From a candidate division TA06 bacterium 32_111 (lineage in GTDB: Bacteria; Hydrothermota; 32-111), in contig LGFX01000006.1 of assembly GCA_001508335.1 (NCBI GenBank), positions 1 to 64,000 of the forward strand: 64,000 bases of DNA. Direction: 5' to 3'. This document shows, one piece after another, positions 25,099 to 35,078 of this stretch. Under the pieces are notes generated by a model that was given only the letters and a program-made list of their open reading frames with translations, did no database searches and had not been told where the DNA came from. How positions within the stretch are numbered: the first letter of the stretch is position 1; every line of letters starts with the position of its first letter. The position numbers and the translations under genes were made by a program.

Positions 25099-26832
25099 AT
25101 GGCAAAAAATTCCAAGAACTATGATCCTCTTGATGATATTATTGAAATGATAGTTAAAGAGAGTTCAAATGATGGAGAACTATCGTATCAGAAACTCAAT
25201 GAACTTTTACCTGAAGATTTTAGAGTGGATCTTATTGAGACACTTATAAAGAGAATGCAAAGTTTAGGGATAGTTCTTGTTGAGGATGAAACCGAAAAGG
25301 GATTAGGAGAAAACTTTTCAAAAAGTGATGAAGAGAAAAAGGGATCCGAAGAGGTCAGGAATGATGACCCAATAAAAATGTATCTTAACGAAATGAAGTC
25401 TATAGATCTTTTAACTAAAGAGGAAGAGGTTGAGATTTCGAAAATGATAGAAGAGGGAAGAAGGGGAATACTCACAAACCTATTTTCTATTGAGAAAACA
25501 TTTTCATATCTTGATGATTTCTTTAAAAAGGTTGTTGAAGATGGAGAATCGATAGATCAGTATTTCCATATAGAGGATCCAAAGATATCATCGGAACTAT
25601 CACAGAAGAAAAAGATACAGAGGTTGAAAGCTCTCTATGCTAAGGTTAAAGAGATTTCAAAGAGGATAAAAGAGTTGAAAAAAGGTTATTCCAAAAAGAA
25701 AAGGGAGGACAAAGTTCTCGTTGACCAGAAGGTCGAAAGGCTTTTTAAGAGTTTGATCGATTGTATCGAGGAACTTCAACTCAATCCTTTATTTTTAAAC
25801 CAGTATATACAGGAGTATAGAGAAATATCGAAACAGATAGATTTTGAAAAAGAGAAATTGAGGATGATAGAAAAAAGGTTTGATTCCCCAAAAGATGATA
25901 TTTTAAAGAATTCAAAAGGACATGGAACTGTTCCCTTAAAATACAAAAGAAAAAATATCAAAAGAAACGATTTTAAAAACGCTTCAGTTGAGATAGAAAG
26001 AATCCAAAGAAGAATAAAAGAATACGAACAGAATCTGAAATGTAATTGTGATGAATTTTGCAAAATAGTTAAAGATCTTGAAAGTTATCAAAAAAAACTT
26101 AACAGAGCGAAAGAGAGAATGATGGAATCTAATGTCAGGCTTGTGATCTCAATAGCGAAAAGGTATACCAACAGGGGACTTGAATTCATGGATCTTATTC
26201 AGGAGGGTAACGTTGGACTGATGAAGGCTGTTGAGAAGTTCGATTATCAGAAAGGTTATAAATTCAGTACATACGCAACCTGGTGGATAAGACAATCTAT
26301 AACAAGAGCGATAGCTGATCAGGCAAGAACCATAAGAGTCCCGGTTCATATGATTGAAGTTATGCACAAGGTTGTTAAGGTAACGAGGAGTTTGATGCAG
26401 GAACTTGGAAGGGAACCATCGGAAGAGGAGATCGCTGAAAAATTGGATATGCCACTCGATAAGATAAAGAGTGTTTACAAGATAGCACAGGAGACGATCT
26501 CATTGGACAAACCTATAGGAGATAGCGATGAATCAAAGTTCAGCGATGTTATAGAGGATGTTGATCAAAAATCTCCTCAACATCATGCGATGCTTTCGAT
26601 GTTGAGAGAAAAACTTGACCTTGTTATTTCGGACCTTTCTCCAAGACAACAAACTGTTCTCAGGTTGAGATTCGGTTTACAGGATGGTTATGAAAGGACA
26701 CTTGAAGAGGTCGGGGAGATTCTTGATGTTACAAGGGAAAGGGTTAGACAGATAGAGGCAAAAGCACTTGAAAAACTCGCTCATAAAAATAGAGCGGATA
26801 TGTTAAGACCATTTCTGGATATAGAATCATGA
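25099..26832 (+). CDS. rpoD: Primary RNA polymerase sigma factor (sigma-70)
   Basis: A 577-residue housekeeping sigma factor. Region 1.2 begins at [22 protein letters not shown] (about 92-125). A long lysine/glutamate-rich non-conserved region (about 130-335) follows. Region 2 starts near residue 342 ([13 protein letters not shown], then [17 protein letters not shown] for -10 recognition). Region 4.2 has the helix-turn-helix [20 protein letters not shown] (about 533-555) for -35 contact. It explains the TTGACA/TATAAT promoters seen here. The GGGGGAAG ribosome site lies in the last codons of dnaG, so its translation is conventional. Confidence 0.97.
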   Translation: MAKNSKNYDPLDDIIEMIVKESSNDGELSYQKLNELLPEDFRVDLIETLIKRMQSLGIVLVEDETEKGLGENFSKSDEEKKGSEEVRNDDPIKMYLNEMKSIDLLTKEEEVEISKMIEEGRRGILTNLFSIEKTFSYLDDFFKKVVEDGESIDQYFHIEDPKISSELSQKKKIQRLKALYAKVKEISKRIKELKKGYSKKKREDKVLVDQKVERLFKSLIDCIEELQLNPLFLNQYIQEYREISKQIDFEKEKLRMIEKRFDSPKDDILKNSKGHGTVPLKYKRKNIKRNDFKNASVEIERIQRRIKEYEQNLKCNCDEFCKIVKDLESYQKKLNRAKERMMESNVRLVISIAKRYTNRGLEFMDLIQEGNVGLMKAVEKFDYQKGYKFSTYATWWIRQSITRAIADQARTIRVPVHMIEVMHKVVKVTRSLMQELGREPSEEEIAEKLDMPLDKIKSVYKIAQETISLDKPIGDSDESKFSDVIEDVDQKSPQHHAMLSMLREKLDLVISDLSPRQQTVLRLRFGLQDGYERTLEEVGEILDVTRERVRQIEAKALEKLAHKNRADMLRPFLDIES

Positions 26833-28262
26833 AGATTTTATTCGAATCAAAAGTTTTTGATGGAAAAGGTTATAAAAATTTTCTACTTGTTGAGAATGGG
26901 AAAATAGTTTCGATTCAAAAGGAAAGGATTGGAGACTATGATAAGTTCGTTGACCTCAAAGATAAATACATATATCCATCCTTTTTCGATTCACATACAC
27001 ATCTTGTATGGTATGGGCTCAACCTTTTAAGATGCGATCTTAATGGTGTTATTTCTGTTGATGAAATAGTTGAAAGGATAGAGAACTATTTGAAAGTAAA
27101 CGGTGATAGCGATTTTGTTATTGCTGAAGGGTATGACGAAACCAAATTTGAAAAGGAAGAAAATCTTGATAGAAAAATTTTAGATGTACATTTTAAAAAT
27201 ATCCCTGTTATCGTAAGAAGGGTTTGCGGTCATATTGCTGTTTTCAACAGTGAGGCTTTAAAATTTTTGAAAAAATCAAATTATATAGAAGATTTAAAAG
27301 GTGATGGAATTTTAAAAGAGGGTGTTGTTCTTAAATTGAATAAAATTTTCAAACCTTCAAAAGATGAACTTATAAAAGCGTTCAGAGTTGCACAAAGAAA
27401 ATTTTTATCACTCGGTATAACTTCAATCTCTGATATGGCTACCTTCGATTCTTTAGAGATATATAAAGGTATTGATCCAATTTTGGATATATTTTTTTAT
27501 TATCCATGGGAGAACGAAAAAGAACTTGAGGGTTGGACTGACAGAAAAAAGATAAAGTTGAAAGGTCTAAAGGTTTTTACTGATGGTTCAATCGGTGCTT
27601 ATACCGCAGCATTATACACTAATTACAAAAATGGGTTGAAAGGAAAGATATTTATAAGTAAAAGTGATTTCAAAAAAATAGTTTTAAAATCTAAAGAAAA
27701 AGGTTATCAACTCGCTATACACTCCATCGGAGATAGGGCAACCGATTTCGTCCTTGAAAACCTTTTGGATCCAGAAGGTCATAGAATAGAACATTTTGAA
27801 ATATCCTCAAAAGAGCAAATAGATAGAGTTAAAGAGAAAGGGATATTCCTTTCTATGCAACCCAATTTTATAGGAAACTGGGCTTTGAAAGGCCAGATGT
27901 ATGAAAAGAGGCTGAACAAAAAGTATTTTGAATTCAACAATGTTTTTGGATACATTTTAAAGAAAGGTATACCTTTAGCTTTTGGTTCGGATTGTATGCC
28001 CCCTTCACCACTTTATGGTTTAAACTCCTTAAGGATCGCTGAGTTTAAAGAGCAGAGGATCTCTTTTAAGGATGGTTTTAAGTGTTACACTGAGGGAAGC
28101 GCAAAAATTGTTGGTGAAGAAAAAAGGTTTGGCAAGTTGTCAGAAGGATTTAACGCTGATTTTATAGTTACGGATAAAAGGATAGATGATCTTGATGTGA
28201 AAATTGTTGAAACTTACAAAGAGGGAAAGGTTGTTTTTAAATTAAAAAAGGAGAGAGTATGA
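26829..28262 (+). CDS. Amidohydrolase-family metal-dependent hydrolase (YtcJ-like)
   Basis: A 477-residue TIM-barrel hydrolase. Metal-site motifs are FDSHTHLVW (HxH), [10 protein letters not shown] and GHRIEHFE, with the catalytic Asp in GSDCMPPSP. The N-terminal beta strands ([19 protein letters not shown]) and the C-terminal [13 protein letters not shown] form the small sandwich domain. This is the amidohydrolase-3/YtcJ branch, whose substrates are mostly unknown amides. It overlaps the rpoD stop by 4 nt and the SPFH gene by 4 nt. Confidence 0.85.
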   Translation: MKILFESKVFDGKGYKNFLLVENGKIVSIQKERIGDYDKFVDLKDKYIYPSFFDSHTHLVWYGLNLLRCDLNGVISVDEIVERIENYLKVNGDSDFVIAEGYDETKFEKEENLDRKILDVHFKNIPVIVRRVCGHIAVFNSEALKFLKKSNYIEDLKGDGILKEGVVLKLNKIFKPSKDELIKAFRVAQRKFLSLGITSISDMATFDSLEIYKGIDPILDIFFYYPWENEKELEGWTDRKKIKLKGLKVFTDGSIGAYTAALYTNYKNGLKGKIFISKSDFKKIVLKSKEKGYQLAIHSIGDRATDFVLENLLDPEGHRIEHFEISSKEQIDRVKEKGIFLSMQPNFIGNWALKGQMYEKRLNKKYFEFNNVFGYILKKGIPLAFGSDCMPPSPLYGLNSLRIAEFKEQRISFKDGFKCYTEGSAKIVGEEKRFGKLSEGFNADFIVTDKRIDDLDVKIVETYKEGKVVFKLKKERV

Positions 28263-29164
28263 TACTTTTATTAATCTTTATTATCATCGCTGTAGTAATT
28301 TTTTTATCGAGAGGCATTATAATCGTAAGGCAGGCAGAGGTTGTTATTATTGAAAGGTTTGGTAAATATAGAACATCTCTGAACAGTGGAATACATCTGA
28401 TAATACCTATTATAGATACTATTCGTCCTATAGCCTTTGGTTCAAAATCTCTTATGAGAATAGACCTGAGAGAGCAGGTTTTAGATTTCCCTCCACAACC
28501 TGTTATTACAAAAGATAACGTAACGATGCAGATAGACACGGTTATCTATTATCAGATAACGGAACCTTATAAGGCTATGTATGAGATAACCAACATCGTT
28601 TATGCTATTGAAAAGTTGACGATAACGACAATAAGAAACGTTATCGGAGATCTAACCCTTGATGAGACATTGGTATCAAGAGCAAAGATAAACAGTGAAC
28701 TTCAGGTTATTCTTGATGATGCTACAAACAAATGGGGAGTTAAGGTAAATAGAGTTGAACTTAAAAATATAAATCCTCCCGCAGAGATCCAGGAAGCGAT
28801 GACGAAACAGATGAAAGCTGAAAGGGAAAAGAGAGCCACGATACTTCTTGCTGAAGGTGAAAAGCAGTCTAAAATCCTTATCGCTGAAGGTGAAAGGGAG
28901 AGTAAGATAAAAGTCGCTGAAGGTGAACAGCAGGCACAGATACTTGTTGCTCTGGGACAGGCGCAAGCAATAAAATCTGTATTTCAGGCTATTCATGATG
29001 GAAAAGCAACAAACGATGTTATAACTTTAAAGTATCTTGAAGCACTTGAAAAAATCTCCAACGGTAACGGTTCAAAAATTTTCATACCTTACGAGGCAAC
29101 AGGGATTCTATCATCCTTAGGTAGTTTGAAAGAACTTTTTAAAGAAGATGGGAAAAAAGAATAG
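28259..29164 (+). CDS. SPFH/stomatin-like membrane protein
   Basis: A 301-residue flotillin/stomatin homologue. One N-terminal transmembrane helix (about 1-20) is followed by the SPFH domain with QAEVVIIERFGKYRTSLNSG and DVVITKDNV-type strands. A long Ala/Glu/Lys helix with tandem ILLAEGEKQSK and LIAEGERESK repeats (about 190-235) and a C-terminal helix follow. These proteins form ring assemblies that organise membrane microdomains or control proteases. The usual NfeD or HflK partner is missing; UbiA and UppP follow instead. Confidence 0.9.
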   Translation: MILLLIFIIIAVVIFLSRGIIIVRQAEVVIIERFGKYRTSLNSGIHLIIPIIDTIRPIAFGSKSLMRIDLREQVLDFPPQPVITKDNVTMQIDTVIYYQITEPYKAMYEITNIVYAIEKLTITTIRNVIGDLTLDETLVSRAKINSELQVILDDATNKWGVKVNRVELKNINPPAEIQEAMTKQMKAEREKRATILLAEGEKQSKILIAEGERESKIKVAEGEQQAQILVALGQAQAIKSVFQAIHDGKATNDVITLKYLEALEKISNGNGSKIFIPYEATGILSSLGSLKELFKEDGKKE

Positions 29165-29993
29165 AATATTTGATTTCATAAAACTTTTAAGGGTGAACAA
29201 CTGTATAATAGGTGGTTTTGGGGTTCTTATCTCATACCTTCTTGTAAGATTTGAATTCAATAATCCACACTTATACTTAGGTATTCTTGCCGTTTTCTTC
29301 GTTATGGCTGGAGGAAACATCATTAACGATATTTTTGATCTTGAGACAGATAGGATAAACAAACCAGAAAGACCTCTTATAAATTCGAGATTCAATATGA
29401 AATTTGTAATTTTCATTTACCTTTTATTCTCTCTTCTTTCAATCTTTATATCCTTTTATCTTTCCTTCAAATTGTTTTTGATAGTGATATTCTCAACTGT
29501 AACACTTTTTTTCTATTCCTACAAACTCAAAAGGATACCCTTTCTTGGAAATTTTATAATATCTTTACTTTCCGGACTTCTCTTCATTTTCGGTTCAGAG
29601 ATAGCAGGGGATATTTCAAAAGGTATATTCCCTGCTATCTTTGCTTTCCTTTTGACTCTTGGAAGGGAAATTTTAAAAGATATAGAGGATGTAGATGGTG
29701 ATAAATTTATTGGAAGAAGAACACTCCCAATAGTTTTGGGAGAAGAGAACTCCCTTTTCTGTGCAATATTTGTTTTTTTCATCCTGATCATTCTAACATT
29801 CATTCCATACCTTTTGGGAATATACAATGTGAAATATATGTTGATCTCCTTTTTCGGAGTGGATATAGTTCTTATGGTTCTTCTTTTGATATTTTATATT
29901 TACGACGATATAAAAACTAAAAGGGTAGTTAACACTCTAATCAAATACGATATGTTCGTTGGGCTTTTAGCTTTATTCTTTGGAGGAAAATGA
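29148..29993 (+). CDS. UbiA-family prenyltransferase, DGGGP-synthase-like
   Basis: A 281-residue membrane prenyltransferase with eight or nine helices. The first Asp-rich motif is GGNIINDIFDLETDRINKPE and the second is LKDIEDVDGDKFIGRRTLP; both bind the Mg-diphosphate of a polyprenyl donor. The NKPERPL continuation and size resemble archaeal geranylgeranylglycerol-phosphate geranylgeranyltransferases and their relatives in FCB-group bacteria rather than UbiA or MenA, and no quinone genes are nearby. It could make an ether-type lipid. Family membership is firm; substrate is inferred. It overlaps the SPFH gene by 17 nt and uppP by 4 nt. Confidence 0.85.
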   Translation: MGKKNRIFDFIKLLRVNNCIIGGFGVLISYLLVRFEFNNPHLYLGILAVFFVMAGGNIINDIFDLETDRINKPERPLINSRFNMKFVIFIYLLFSLLSIFISFYLSFKLFLIVIFSTVTLFFYSYKLKRIPFLGNFIISLLSGLLFIFGSEIAGDISKGIFPAIFAFLLTLGREILKDIEDVDGDKFIGRRTLPIVLGEENSLFCAIFVFFILIILTFIPYLLGIYNVKYMLISFFGVDIVLMVLLLIFYIYDDIKTKRVVNTLIKYDMFVGLLALFFGGK

Positions 29994-30784
29994 AAAACAT
30001 TCTTTATTATTCCTTTATAGGTTTTGTTCAGGGTATAACGGAATTTTTGCCTGTTTCCTCATCAGGTCATATAGCATTATTGAAAAACCTTTTTGGGATT
30101 AAAACTGAAAACCTTTTTTTTGAAACATCCTTACACCTTGGAACATTCTTCTCCCTTTTAATATTTTTTAGAAAGGAGATTTTTAGTTTACTTAATGAAA
30201 CTTTTTCTGAAATAAAAGAGAAAAGAAAAGATAAAAAGAATCTAAATTTCATTTTACTCGTTTTGGTTGGAATAATACCTGCAGGATTTGCAGGTTTTTT
30301 TTTGGATGATATTGTAAGCAAAATTTTTACAGATACTCTTCTTATAGGTATATTTTATATTCTTCTTTCTGTAATTCTTTTTTCAACAAAGTTTTCAAAA
30401 AATAAGGGGAAAGATCTTAACATTTTTGATTCGTTGGTTATCGGTATTTTTCAAGTTCTTTCACTTTTACCAGGTATATCGAGATCTGGAACAACGATTA
30501 CAACTGCACTCCACCTTGGTATTGAACCTAAGAAAGCATCAGATTTTTCTTTCTTTATGGCTATGCCTATAATTTTGGGTTCATTTCTTAAAGAACTTTT
30601 TGATGTAAAACTCCATTTCGATTTTACAATCCTTTATGGTGTTTTAGTTTCATTTTTAACTGGATATTTAGCTTTGGTTTTACTTTATAAAATTTTGAAA
30701 AGTAAAAAATTTTATCTTTTCTCAATATACACATTTATTCTTGGAATAATACTTATTGTATGGAAAATAAAACCATTCTTCTGA
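29990..30784 (+). CDS. uppP: Undecaprenyl-diphosphate phosphatase
   Basis: A 264-residue polytopic BacA/UppP enzyme that recycles the lipid carrier for peptidoglycan and other envelope glycans. Signatures are GFVQGITEFLPVSSSGH at the N-terminus and LPGISRSGTTI in the second half, which form the catalytic pocket. It overlaps the UbiA gene by 4 nt and the yfcE-like gene by 25 nt. Its co-transcription with another polyprenyl-phosphate enzyme suggests shared control of isoprenoid carriers. Confidence 0.95.
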   Translation: MKNILYYSFIGFVQGITEFLPVSSSGHIALLKNLFGIKTENLFFETSLHLGTFFSLLIFFRKEIFSLLNETFSEIKEKRKDKKNLNFILLVLVGIIPAGFAGFFLDDIVSKIFTDTLLIGIFYILLSVILFSTKFSKNKGKDLNIFDSLVIGIFQVLSLLPGISRSGTTITTALHLGIEPKKASDFSFFMAMPIILGSFLKELFDVKLHFDFTILYGVLVSFLTGYLALVLLYKILKSKKFYLFSIYTFILGIILIVWKIKPFF

Positions 30785-31254
30785 TTTCTGATACTCACAA
30801 CGATCTAAACTCTTTTAGAATTTTAAGTGATAGGTATAAAGGGAAAAAGTTTAAAGCATCGATACATCTTGGGGATGTTGTTGATTTTCAAAACCTTTCC
30901 ATTTTAAGAGATATATCTTACGAATTCTATCTTGTGAAGGGTAATAACGATACACTTGATCTTAGAACTTCAAAAATTTTAAGGGCTCTTGATATATCTT
31001 TTTCAACTTCACCTTTTGAAATTTTTATAGAAAATTTTGGATACATTATACTTATGCATGAGCCATTCTTTTTGAAAGATTATCTTCAAAAGGAACATCC
31101 AAAATACATTTTTTATGGACATACCCACAAAAAAGATTTAAAATTTGAAAATGGTAAAACTGTTGTAAATCCAGGTTCACTTTCATACTTTCTCTCTAAA
31201 GAAAAGACTTACGCTTTGATAGATGAAAAAGGAGTTAGGTTTGAAAAAATTTAA
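30760..31254 (+). CDS. YfcE-type metallophosphoesterase
   Basis: A 164-residue single-domain calcineurin-like phosphoesterase. Metal-binding motifs in order are LLISDTHND, IHLGDVVD, VKGNND, LMHEP and YGHTHKKDL, and NPGSLSYF is the usual C-terminal box. YfcE relatives hydrolyse phosphodiester substrates in vitro; the physiological target is unknown. It starts inside the end of uppP. Confidence 0.9.
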   Translation: MENKTILLISDTHNDLNSFRILSDRYKGKKFKASIHLGDVVDFQNLSILRDISYEFYLVKGNNDTLDLRTSKILRALDISFSTSPFEIFIENFGYIILMHEPFFLKDYLQKEHPKYIFYGHTHKKDLKFENGKTVVNPGSLSYFLSKEKTYALIDEKGVRFEKI

Positions 31255-32260
31255 GTTCTTCTTCCTTATCTTTAATTTTTTGTTTCTATTGAAAGGAGAG
31301 AGTATTAAGATAACTGCAGTTGGTGATATAATGGTTGGAACAGTTTATCCTTACCTATCTGTTCCAGAAGGTGATGGTTTCTACCTTTTTCAAGAGGCTG
31401 AATCTATAATCAAAAAAGGATATATAAGGATAGGTAACCTTGAATCAGCTCTATCAGATTCAGGTAGTTTGAGAAAAAATGTTGTTGAAGGAAAAAGTTA
31501 TGCTTTCAGAACGCCTGAAAAATATGTTAAATCTTTAAAGAATGCTGGTTTTAACATTTTAAATATCGCTAACAACCATATAAGAGATTTTGGAGATATT
31601 GCAGTTTATAGAACAAAAAAAGTTCTTCTTGAAAATTCCATTCAGTACACAGGATTTACAAACGATTATGGAGTTTTCAACATAGATGGGAAAAATGTGT
31701 GTGTTGTTGGTTTTTCAAACTATACTCTGATGAACGACCTTACAGATCTTAAAAGAAGTTATGATCTAATAGATTCCATTTCAAAAGTATACGATGTTGT
31801 TATAGTAACTTTCCATGGAGGTAAGGAAGGAAAGGATGCTATGCATGTAAAGGATCAGGATGAGTACATGTTTGGTGAGTATAGAGGCAACATTTACAGA
31901 TTCGCACATACAGTAATAGATGCTGGAGCGGATCTTGTAATAGGGCATGGGCCACATGTTGTAAGGGGATTGGAATTATATAAAGGAAAACTTATTGCTT
32001 ATTCTTTAGGTAATTTTATGACTTTCTCAGGTATAAATATATCTGGCGTTAATGGACTTGCTCCAATTCTTTATGTTGAAATCGATCCTTCCGGTAACTT
32101 CCTTTCAGGGAGAATATACCCTTTTAAGCAGGTTAGGTATAAAGGTGTATTTTTTGACAAAGATTACGAGGTTGTTAAATTGATAAAAAGTTTAACCGAA
32201 AATGATTTTAAAAATAAGATGTTAAAAATAGAAGATGATGGGAGTATCAGTATAAGATGA
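31241..32260 (+). CDS. CapA/PgsA-type exported metallophosphatase-like protein
   Basis: A 339-residue protein of the PGA_cap (CapA) family, associated with poly-gamma-glutamate or capsule synthesis. Motifs are TAVGDIMVG, IGNLESAL, NIANNHIRDFG, TFHGGKEG, GHGPHVVRGLE and YSLGNF, the set that resembles a two-metal phosphoesterase site. I prefer the TTG at 31241 because GGAG lies 6 nt upstream and translation then begins exactly at a signal peptide (MKKFKFFFLIFNFLFLLKG); the in-frame ATG at 31223 has no ribosome site. No capB or capC genes are present, so it may act on another envelope polymer. Confidence 0.85.
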   Translation: MKKFKFFFLIFNFLFLLKGESIKITAVGDIMVGTVYPYLSVPEGDGFYLFQEAESIIKKGYIRIGNLESALSDSGSLRKNVVEGKSYAFRTPEKYVKSLKNAGFNILNIANNHIRDFGDIAVYRTKKVLLENSIQYTGFTNDYGVFNIDGKNVCVVGFSNYTLMNDLTDLKRSYDLIDSISKVYDVVIVTFHGGKEGKDAMHVKDQDEYMFGEYRGNIYRFAHTVIDAGADLVIGHGPHVVRGLELYKGKLIAYSLGNFMTFSGINISGVNGLAPILYVEIDPSGNFLSGRIYPFKQVRYKGVFFDKDYEVVKLIKSLTENDFKNKMLKIEDDGSISIR

Positions 32261-33357
32261 TAAAACTTTTGATTACTACATCTTTTCCGCCATACAGGGG
32301 AGGTATATCCCATTACCTTTACACTATTTTTAAAGAGTATGAATTTAGAAGCGAACTTGTTGTTATTACACAAACTCCATCCTTTACTGAACCTGAAGAG
32401 GATCTCACAATTTTTAAGGAGATAATAAGATCAAAAAATCTTCCCCTTGAGGGTAAATTCCACAGGCTTGATTTCTATTTAAAAATTTTGAAGTTTTATA
32501 TAAAAAATAGGGGAAGAATAGATTATATCTACACCGAATCTGTTATTCCAACAACCATATTTTCCTTCCTATATAAACTTTTCTATCCAAAAACAAAGAT
32601 AGTTTGTTTTACTTATGGAAGTGAAGTTAACATTGTTGATCCTTACATAAAAAGAAAGGCAAGATTAGTATGTCTTATAAAAAAGTTTCTTCTAAACAGG
32701 GTTGATAGAATAATCACCATAAGTTCGTACACAGAAAAGATTTTAAAAAGAATAACAAAAAAGGATGTTTACATGATTTCACCAAGGTATGATGGTGAAA
32801 GGTTTGAGGGAAGAGAGCATAAAAAAAAGGAAAAGATTGTTTTGATTTCTGTTGCTCAACTGACTCCAAGGAAAGGTCAACAGTATGTTTTAAAATCTTT
32901 AAATTCTTTAAAGGATGATTTAGATTTCTTATATTATATCGTCGGTAGTGGAAGTTATAGGAAAAATTTGGAAAATCTGATAAAAAAATATAAACTGGAA
33001 GAAAGGGTTTTTATTAAGAGTGGCTTGAAAAATAGAGAAGTTTATAAACTTTACAGAGAATCTGATATATTCGTTTTACCAGTCTTCTATTACAGGGGAG
33101 ATTTTGAAGGTTTTGGAATAGTTTACCTTGAAGCAGGTGCTTTCAAATTACCTGTTATCGCTACAGGTTCAGGTGGTTCGAAGGATATACTTATAGATGG
33201 TTTCAACTCTATTCTTGTTAAGGAGAGGGATTATAAAAGTTTAAGGGATGCTATTTTGACTCTTTCAAGTGATAATATAAAAAGAGAGATACTTGGTGAA
33301 AACGGTTATAAAATGTCATTCTATAAAAAGGGTGACACCTCTTTACTCACATTCTAA
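32257..33357 (+). CDS. Glycosyltransferase family 4
   Basis: A 366-residue GT-B enzyme. The N-terminal domain starts LLITTSFPPYRGGISHYL, the acceptor-side signature of GT4; the C-terminal domain has SVAQLTPRKGQQYVLKSL, VGSGSYRKNLENLI and the donor-binding DFEGFGIVYLEAGAFKLPVIAT. The product would be an envelope glycoconjugate. Last gene of the dnaG operon; it overlaps capA by 4 nt and no terminator is visible before the next promoter. Confidence 0.9.
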   Translation: MIKLLITTSFPPYRGGISHYLYTIFKEYEFRSELVVITQTPSFTEPEEDLTIFKEIIRSKNLPLEGKFHRLDFYLKILKFYIKNRGRIDYIYTESVIPTTIFSFLYKLFYPKTKIVCFTYGSEVNIVDPYIKRKARLVCLIKKFLLNRVDRIITISSYTEKILKRITKKDVYMISPRYDGERFEGREHKKKEKIVLISVAQLTPRKGQQYVLKSLNSLKDDLDFLYYIVGSGSYRKNLENLIKKYKLEERVFIKSGLKNREVYKLYRESDIFVLPVFYYRGDFEGFGIVYLEAGAFKLPVIATGSGGSKDILIDGFNSILVKERDYKSLRDAILTLSSDNIKREILGENGYKMSFYKKGDTSLLTF

Positions 33358-33363
33358 AAAATA

Positions 33364-33392
33364 TTGACTTTTACATCTTTGTAATCTAAAAT
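33364..33392 (+). promoter_or_regulatory. Promoter for the Cache sensor gene
   Basis: TTGACT (33364-33369), 17-bp spacer, TAAAAT (33387-33392), 8 nt before the ATG at 33401. No ribosome site is present, so a leaderless transcript is likely. Confidence 0.7.
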
Positions 33393-33400
33393 AATAACTA

Positions 33401-35077
33401 ATGGCGAATGGGAATATAAAAAATCTATTTAAATCCTTTCTTATTTTTGTAATCTTATCTTTGATATTACTTTCTTTTGTTTACCTTATAACAAATATTT
33501 TACTTGTTAAGTTGGTTTACCAGAACCATATTTCATACACAAAAAATCTTGTTAAGATAGCAAAAAATGGTATAAACAACTATTTGGAAAAAATGATAGA
33601 AGAACTTTCAGTTTACAGTAAAAATAGAGATATAATTCTTTTAAATGAAAAGGGTAAATTTTTGATAGATTCGATTCAAAAGGTCAACAGTTCAAGATAT
33701 TCAAATGTAACAAGGATAGATAAAAGTGGGAAAATAGTTTACACCGCTCCTTTCAACAGAGATGCTATAGGTAAAAATGTTCTATATCAGGAACATAACA
33801 AAAAGTTGTTTAAGAATAAAACAATCGTTATTTCAAAACCTTTTTTAGCGGTTCAGGGATATAGAGCCATCGCTGTGGCAAGTCCTGTTTTTAGGGATGA
33901 AAATTTTGATGGGGGGTTCACATACCTTCTCCCATTTTTAAGGATTTATGAGGAGTTTCTCTCATCTGTAAAACCTACGAAAAACTCTTTCTTGATAGTT
34001 TTTAACGATGATGGGAAGATAGTTTATTCACCAGATTACTTCAAAGAGTTTGATGAAATTTCGGGTGTAAACAGGTTTTTCTTTGTTGAAGATACTTCTC
34101 TTGTTGATTCATCTGAGAACTTTTCATCTCTTAGGATATCATCTTTGAACTCTTTCGGTTCCTTTAATAAGAATGAAAAGTTTTTACTTTTAAAATCCTT
34201 TATAGAGATATATGGTCAAAAATGGTATATATACTGCTATTCACCTGAGAGTGAAGTTAAAAGTATTTTCAACTCTATTTTTAGATGGCAGACAACCTTT
34301 ATAATAGTTATTTTTATAATGATCGTGATAGTTGCGGTTTTCCTTGTAAAGTATCTTCAAGAGAGGGTAAGTGAGGATATAGAAATTTTTAGAGAGATAT
34401 TTGAGGAGAAAAAGTTAACTGAATCTGAAAAGGATTTTTATGAAAAGATAGTTTCAGGAATAATAAAAACTAAAGATATTTTTCTTTTCACTATTAAAAA
34501 GGATGGTGAAATTTTCTTTTCAAACAACAGAATAAGTTATAAAAAAAATTTCTTCGATATAGTTGTTGAGGAAAAGGTAAACTCTGTTAAAGATTCTATA
34601 AATTTTGTAGTGGAAAATGAAGTTTCAAAGATGGTCTTCATCCCAATAAAGATGGGGAAAAATATTGTTAATATGCTTTTCAACATATCATCCTTCAATC
34701 ATAGGAATAATGTTTTTATCCTTATTTTTGGTTTCGAGTACAACAGTATGAAAGATTGGAAACTTTCCGAGGATATTTTTGCTGAACTTTTCTCTAAGTG
34801 GTATGATGATGAGAGACCTTTATGTGTTATAGATAAAAATGGAAATATAGTGGCGAGAAATAAAACTTTTGAAGAGAATTTCGTAGAGCGGAACATCTAT
34901 GAAATTTTTCAAGAAGAAAAAGAATTGAAAGTTAAAAATATCGTTAACAGAGTTAATTTCGATCTTGAAAATATAACACTTGAAACCAACATTGAAGGTA
35001 AAAATTATAAGATCATCTTTTCACCTTTTTACAACCAACTATTGAAAGTGGATTATATTTATGTAAAATTTGAATGA
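33401..35077 (+). CDS. Membrane Cache-domain sensor with C-terminal PAS-like domain and no output domain
   Basis: A 558-residue protein: an N-terminal transmembrane helix (about 11-38), an extracytoplasmic double-Cache-like sensor (about 40-290, with NVTRIDKSGKIVYTAPFN and GYRAIAVASPVF), a second helix (about 297-320), then a cytoplasmic region with a PAS-like module near the C-terminus (CVIDKNGNIVARNKTFEEN). There is no kinase, GGDEF, methyl-accepting or HTH domain after it; the stop lies directly before mnmA. It may signal through a separate protein, perhaps the GGDEF enzyme encoded at 21321-23318, but that is speculation. Confidence 0.7.
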   Translation: MANGNIKNLFKSFLIFVILSLILLSFVYLITNILLVKLVYQNHISYTKNLVKIAKNGINNYLEKMIEELSVYSKNRDIILLNEKGKFLIDSIQKVNSSRYSNVTRIDKSGKIVYTAPFNRDAIGKNVLYQEHNKKLFKNKTIVISKPFLAVQGYRAIAVASPVFRDENFDGGFTYLLPFLRIYEEFLSSVKPTKNSFLIVFNDDGKIVYSPDYFKEFDEISGVNRFFFVEDTSLVDSSENFSSLRISSLNSFGSFNKNEKFLLLKSFIEIYGQKWYIYCYSPESEVKSIFNSIFRWQTTFIIVIFIMIVIVAVFLVKYLQERVSEDIEIFREIFEEKKLTESEKDFYEKIVSGIIKTKDIFLFTIKKDGEIFFSNNRISYKKNFFDIVVEEKVNSVKDSINFVVENEVSKMVFIPIKMGKNIVNMLFNISSFNHRNNVFILIFGFEYNSMKDWKLSEDIFAELFSKWYDDERPLCVIDKNGNIVARNKTFEENFVERNIYEIFQEEKELKVKNIVNRVNFDLENITLETNIEGKNYKIIFSPFYNQLLKVDYIYVKFE

Positions 35078-35078
35078 T

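Noticed and set aside
28845-28940. Tandem LLAEGEKQSK-like repeats in the SPFH gene as a possible mobile or slippage repeat
   Set aside because: Repeated AEGE segments are a normal feature of the SPFH-protein C-terminal helix.
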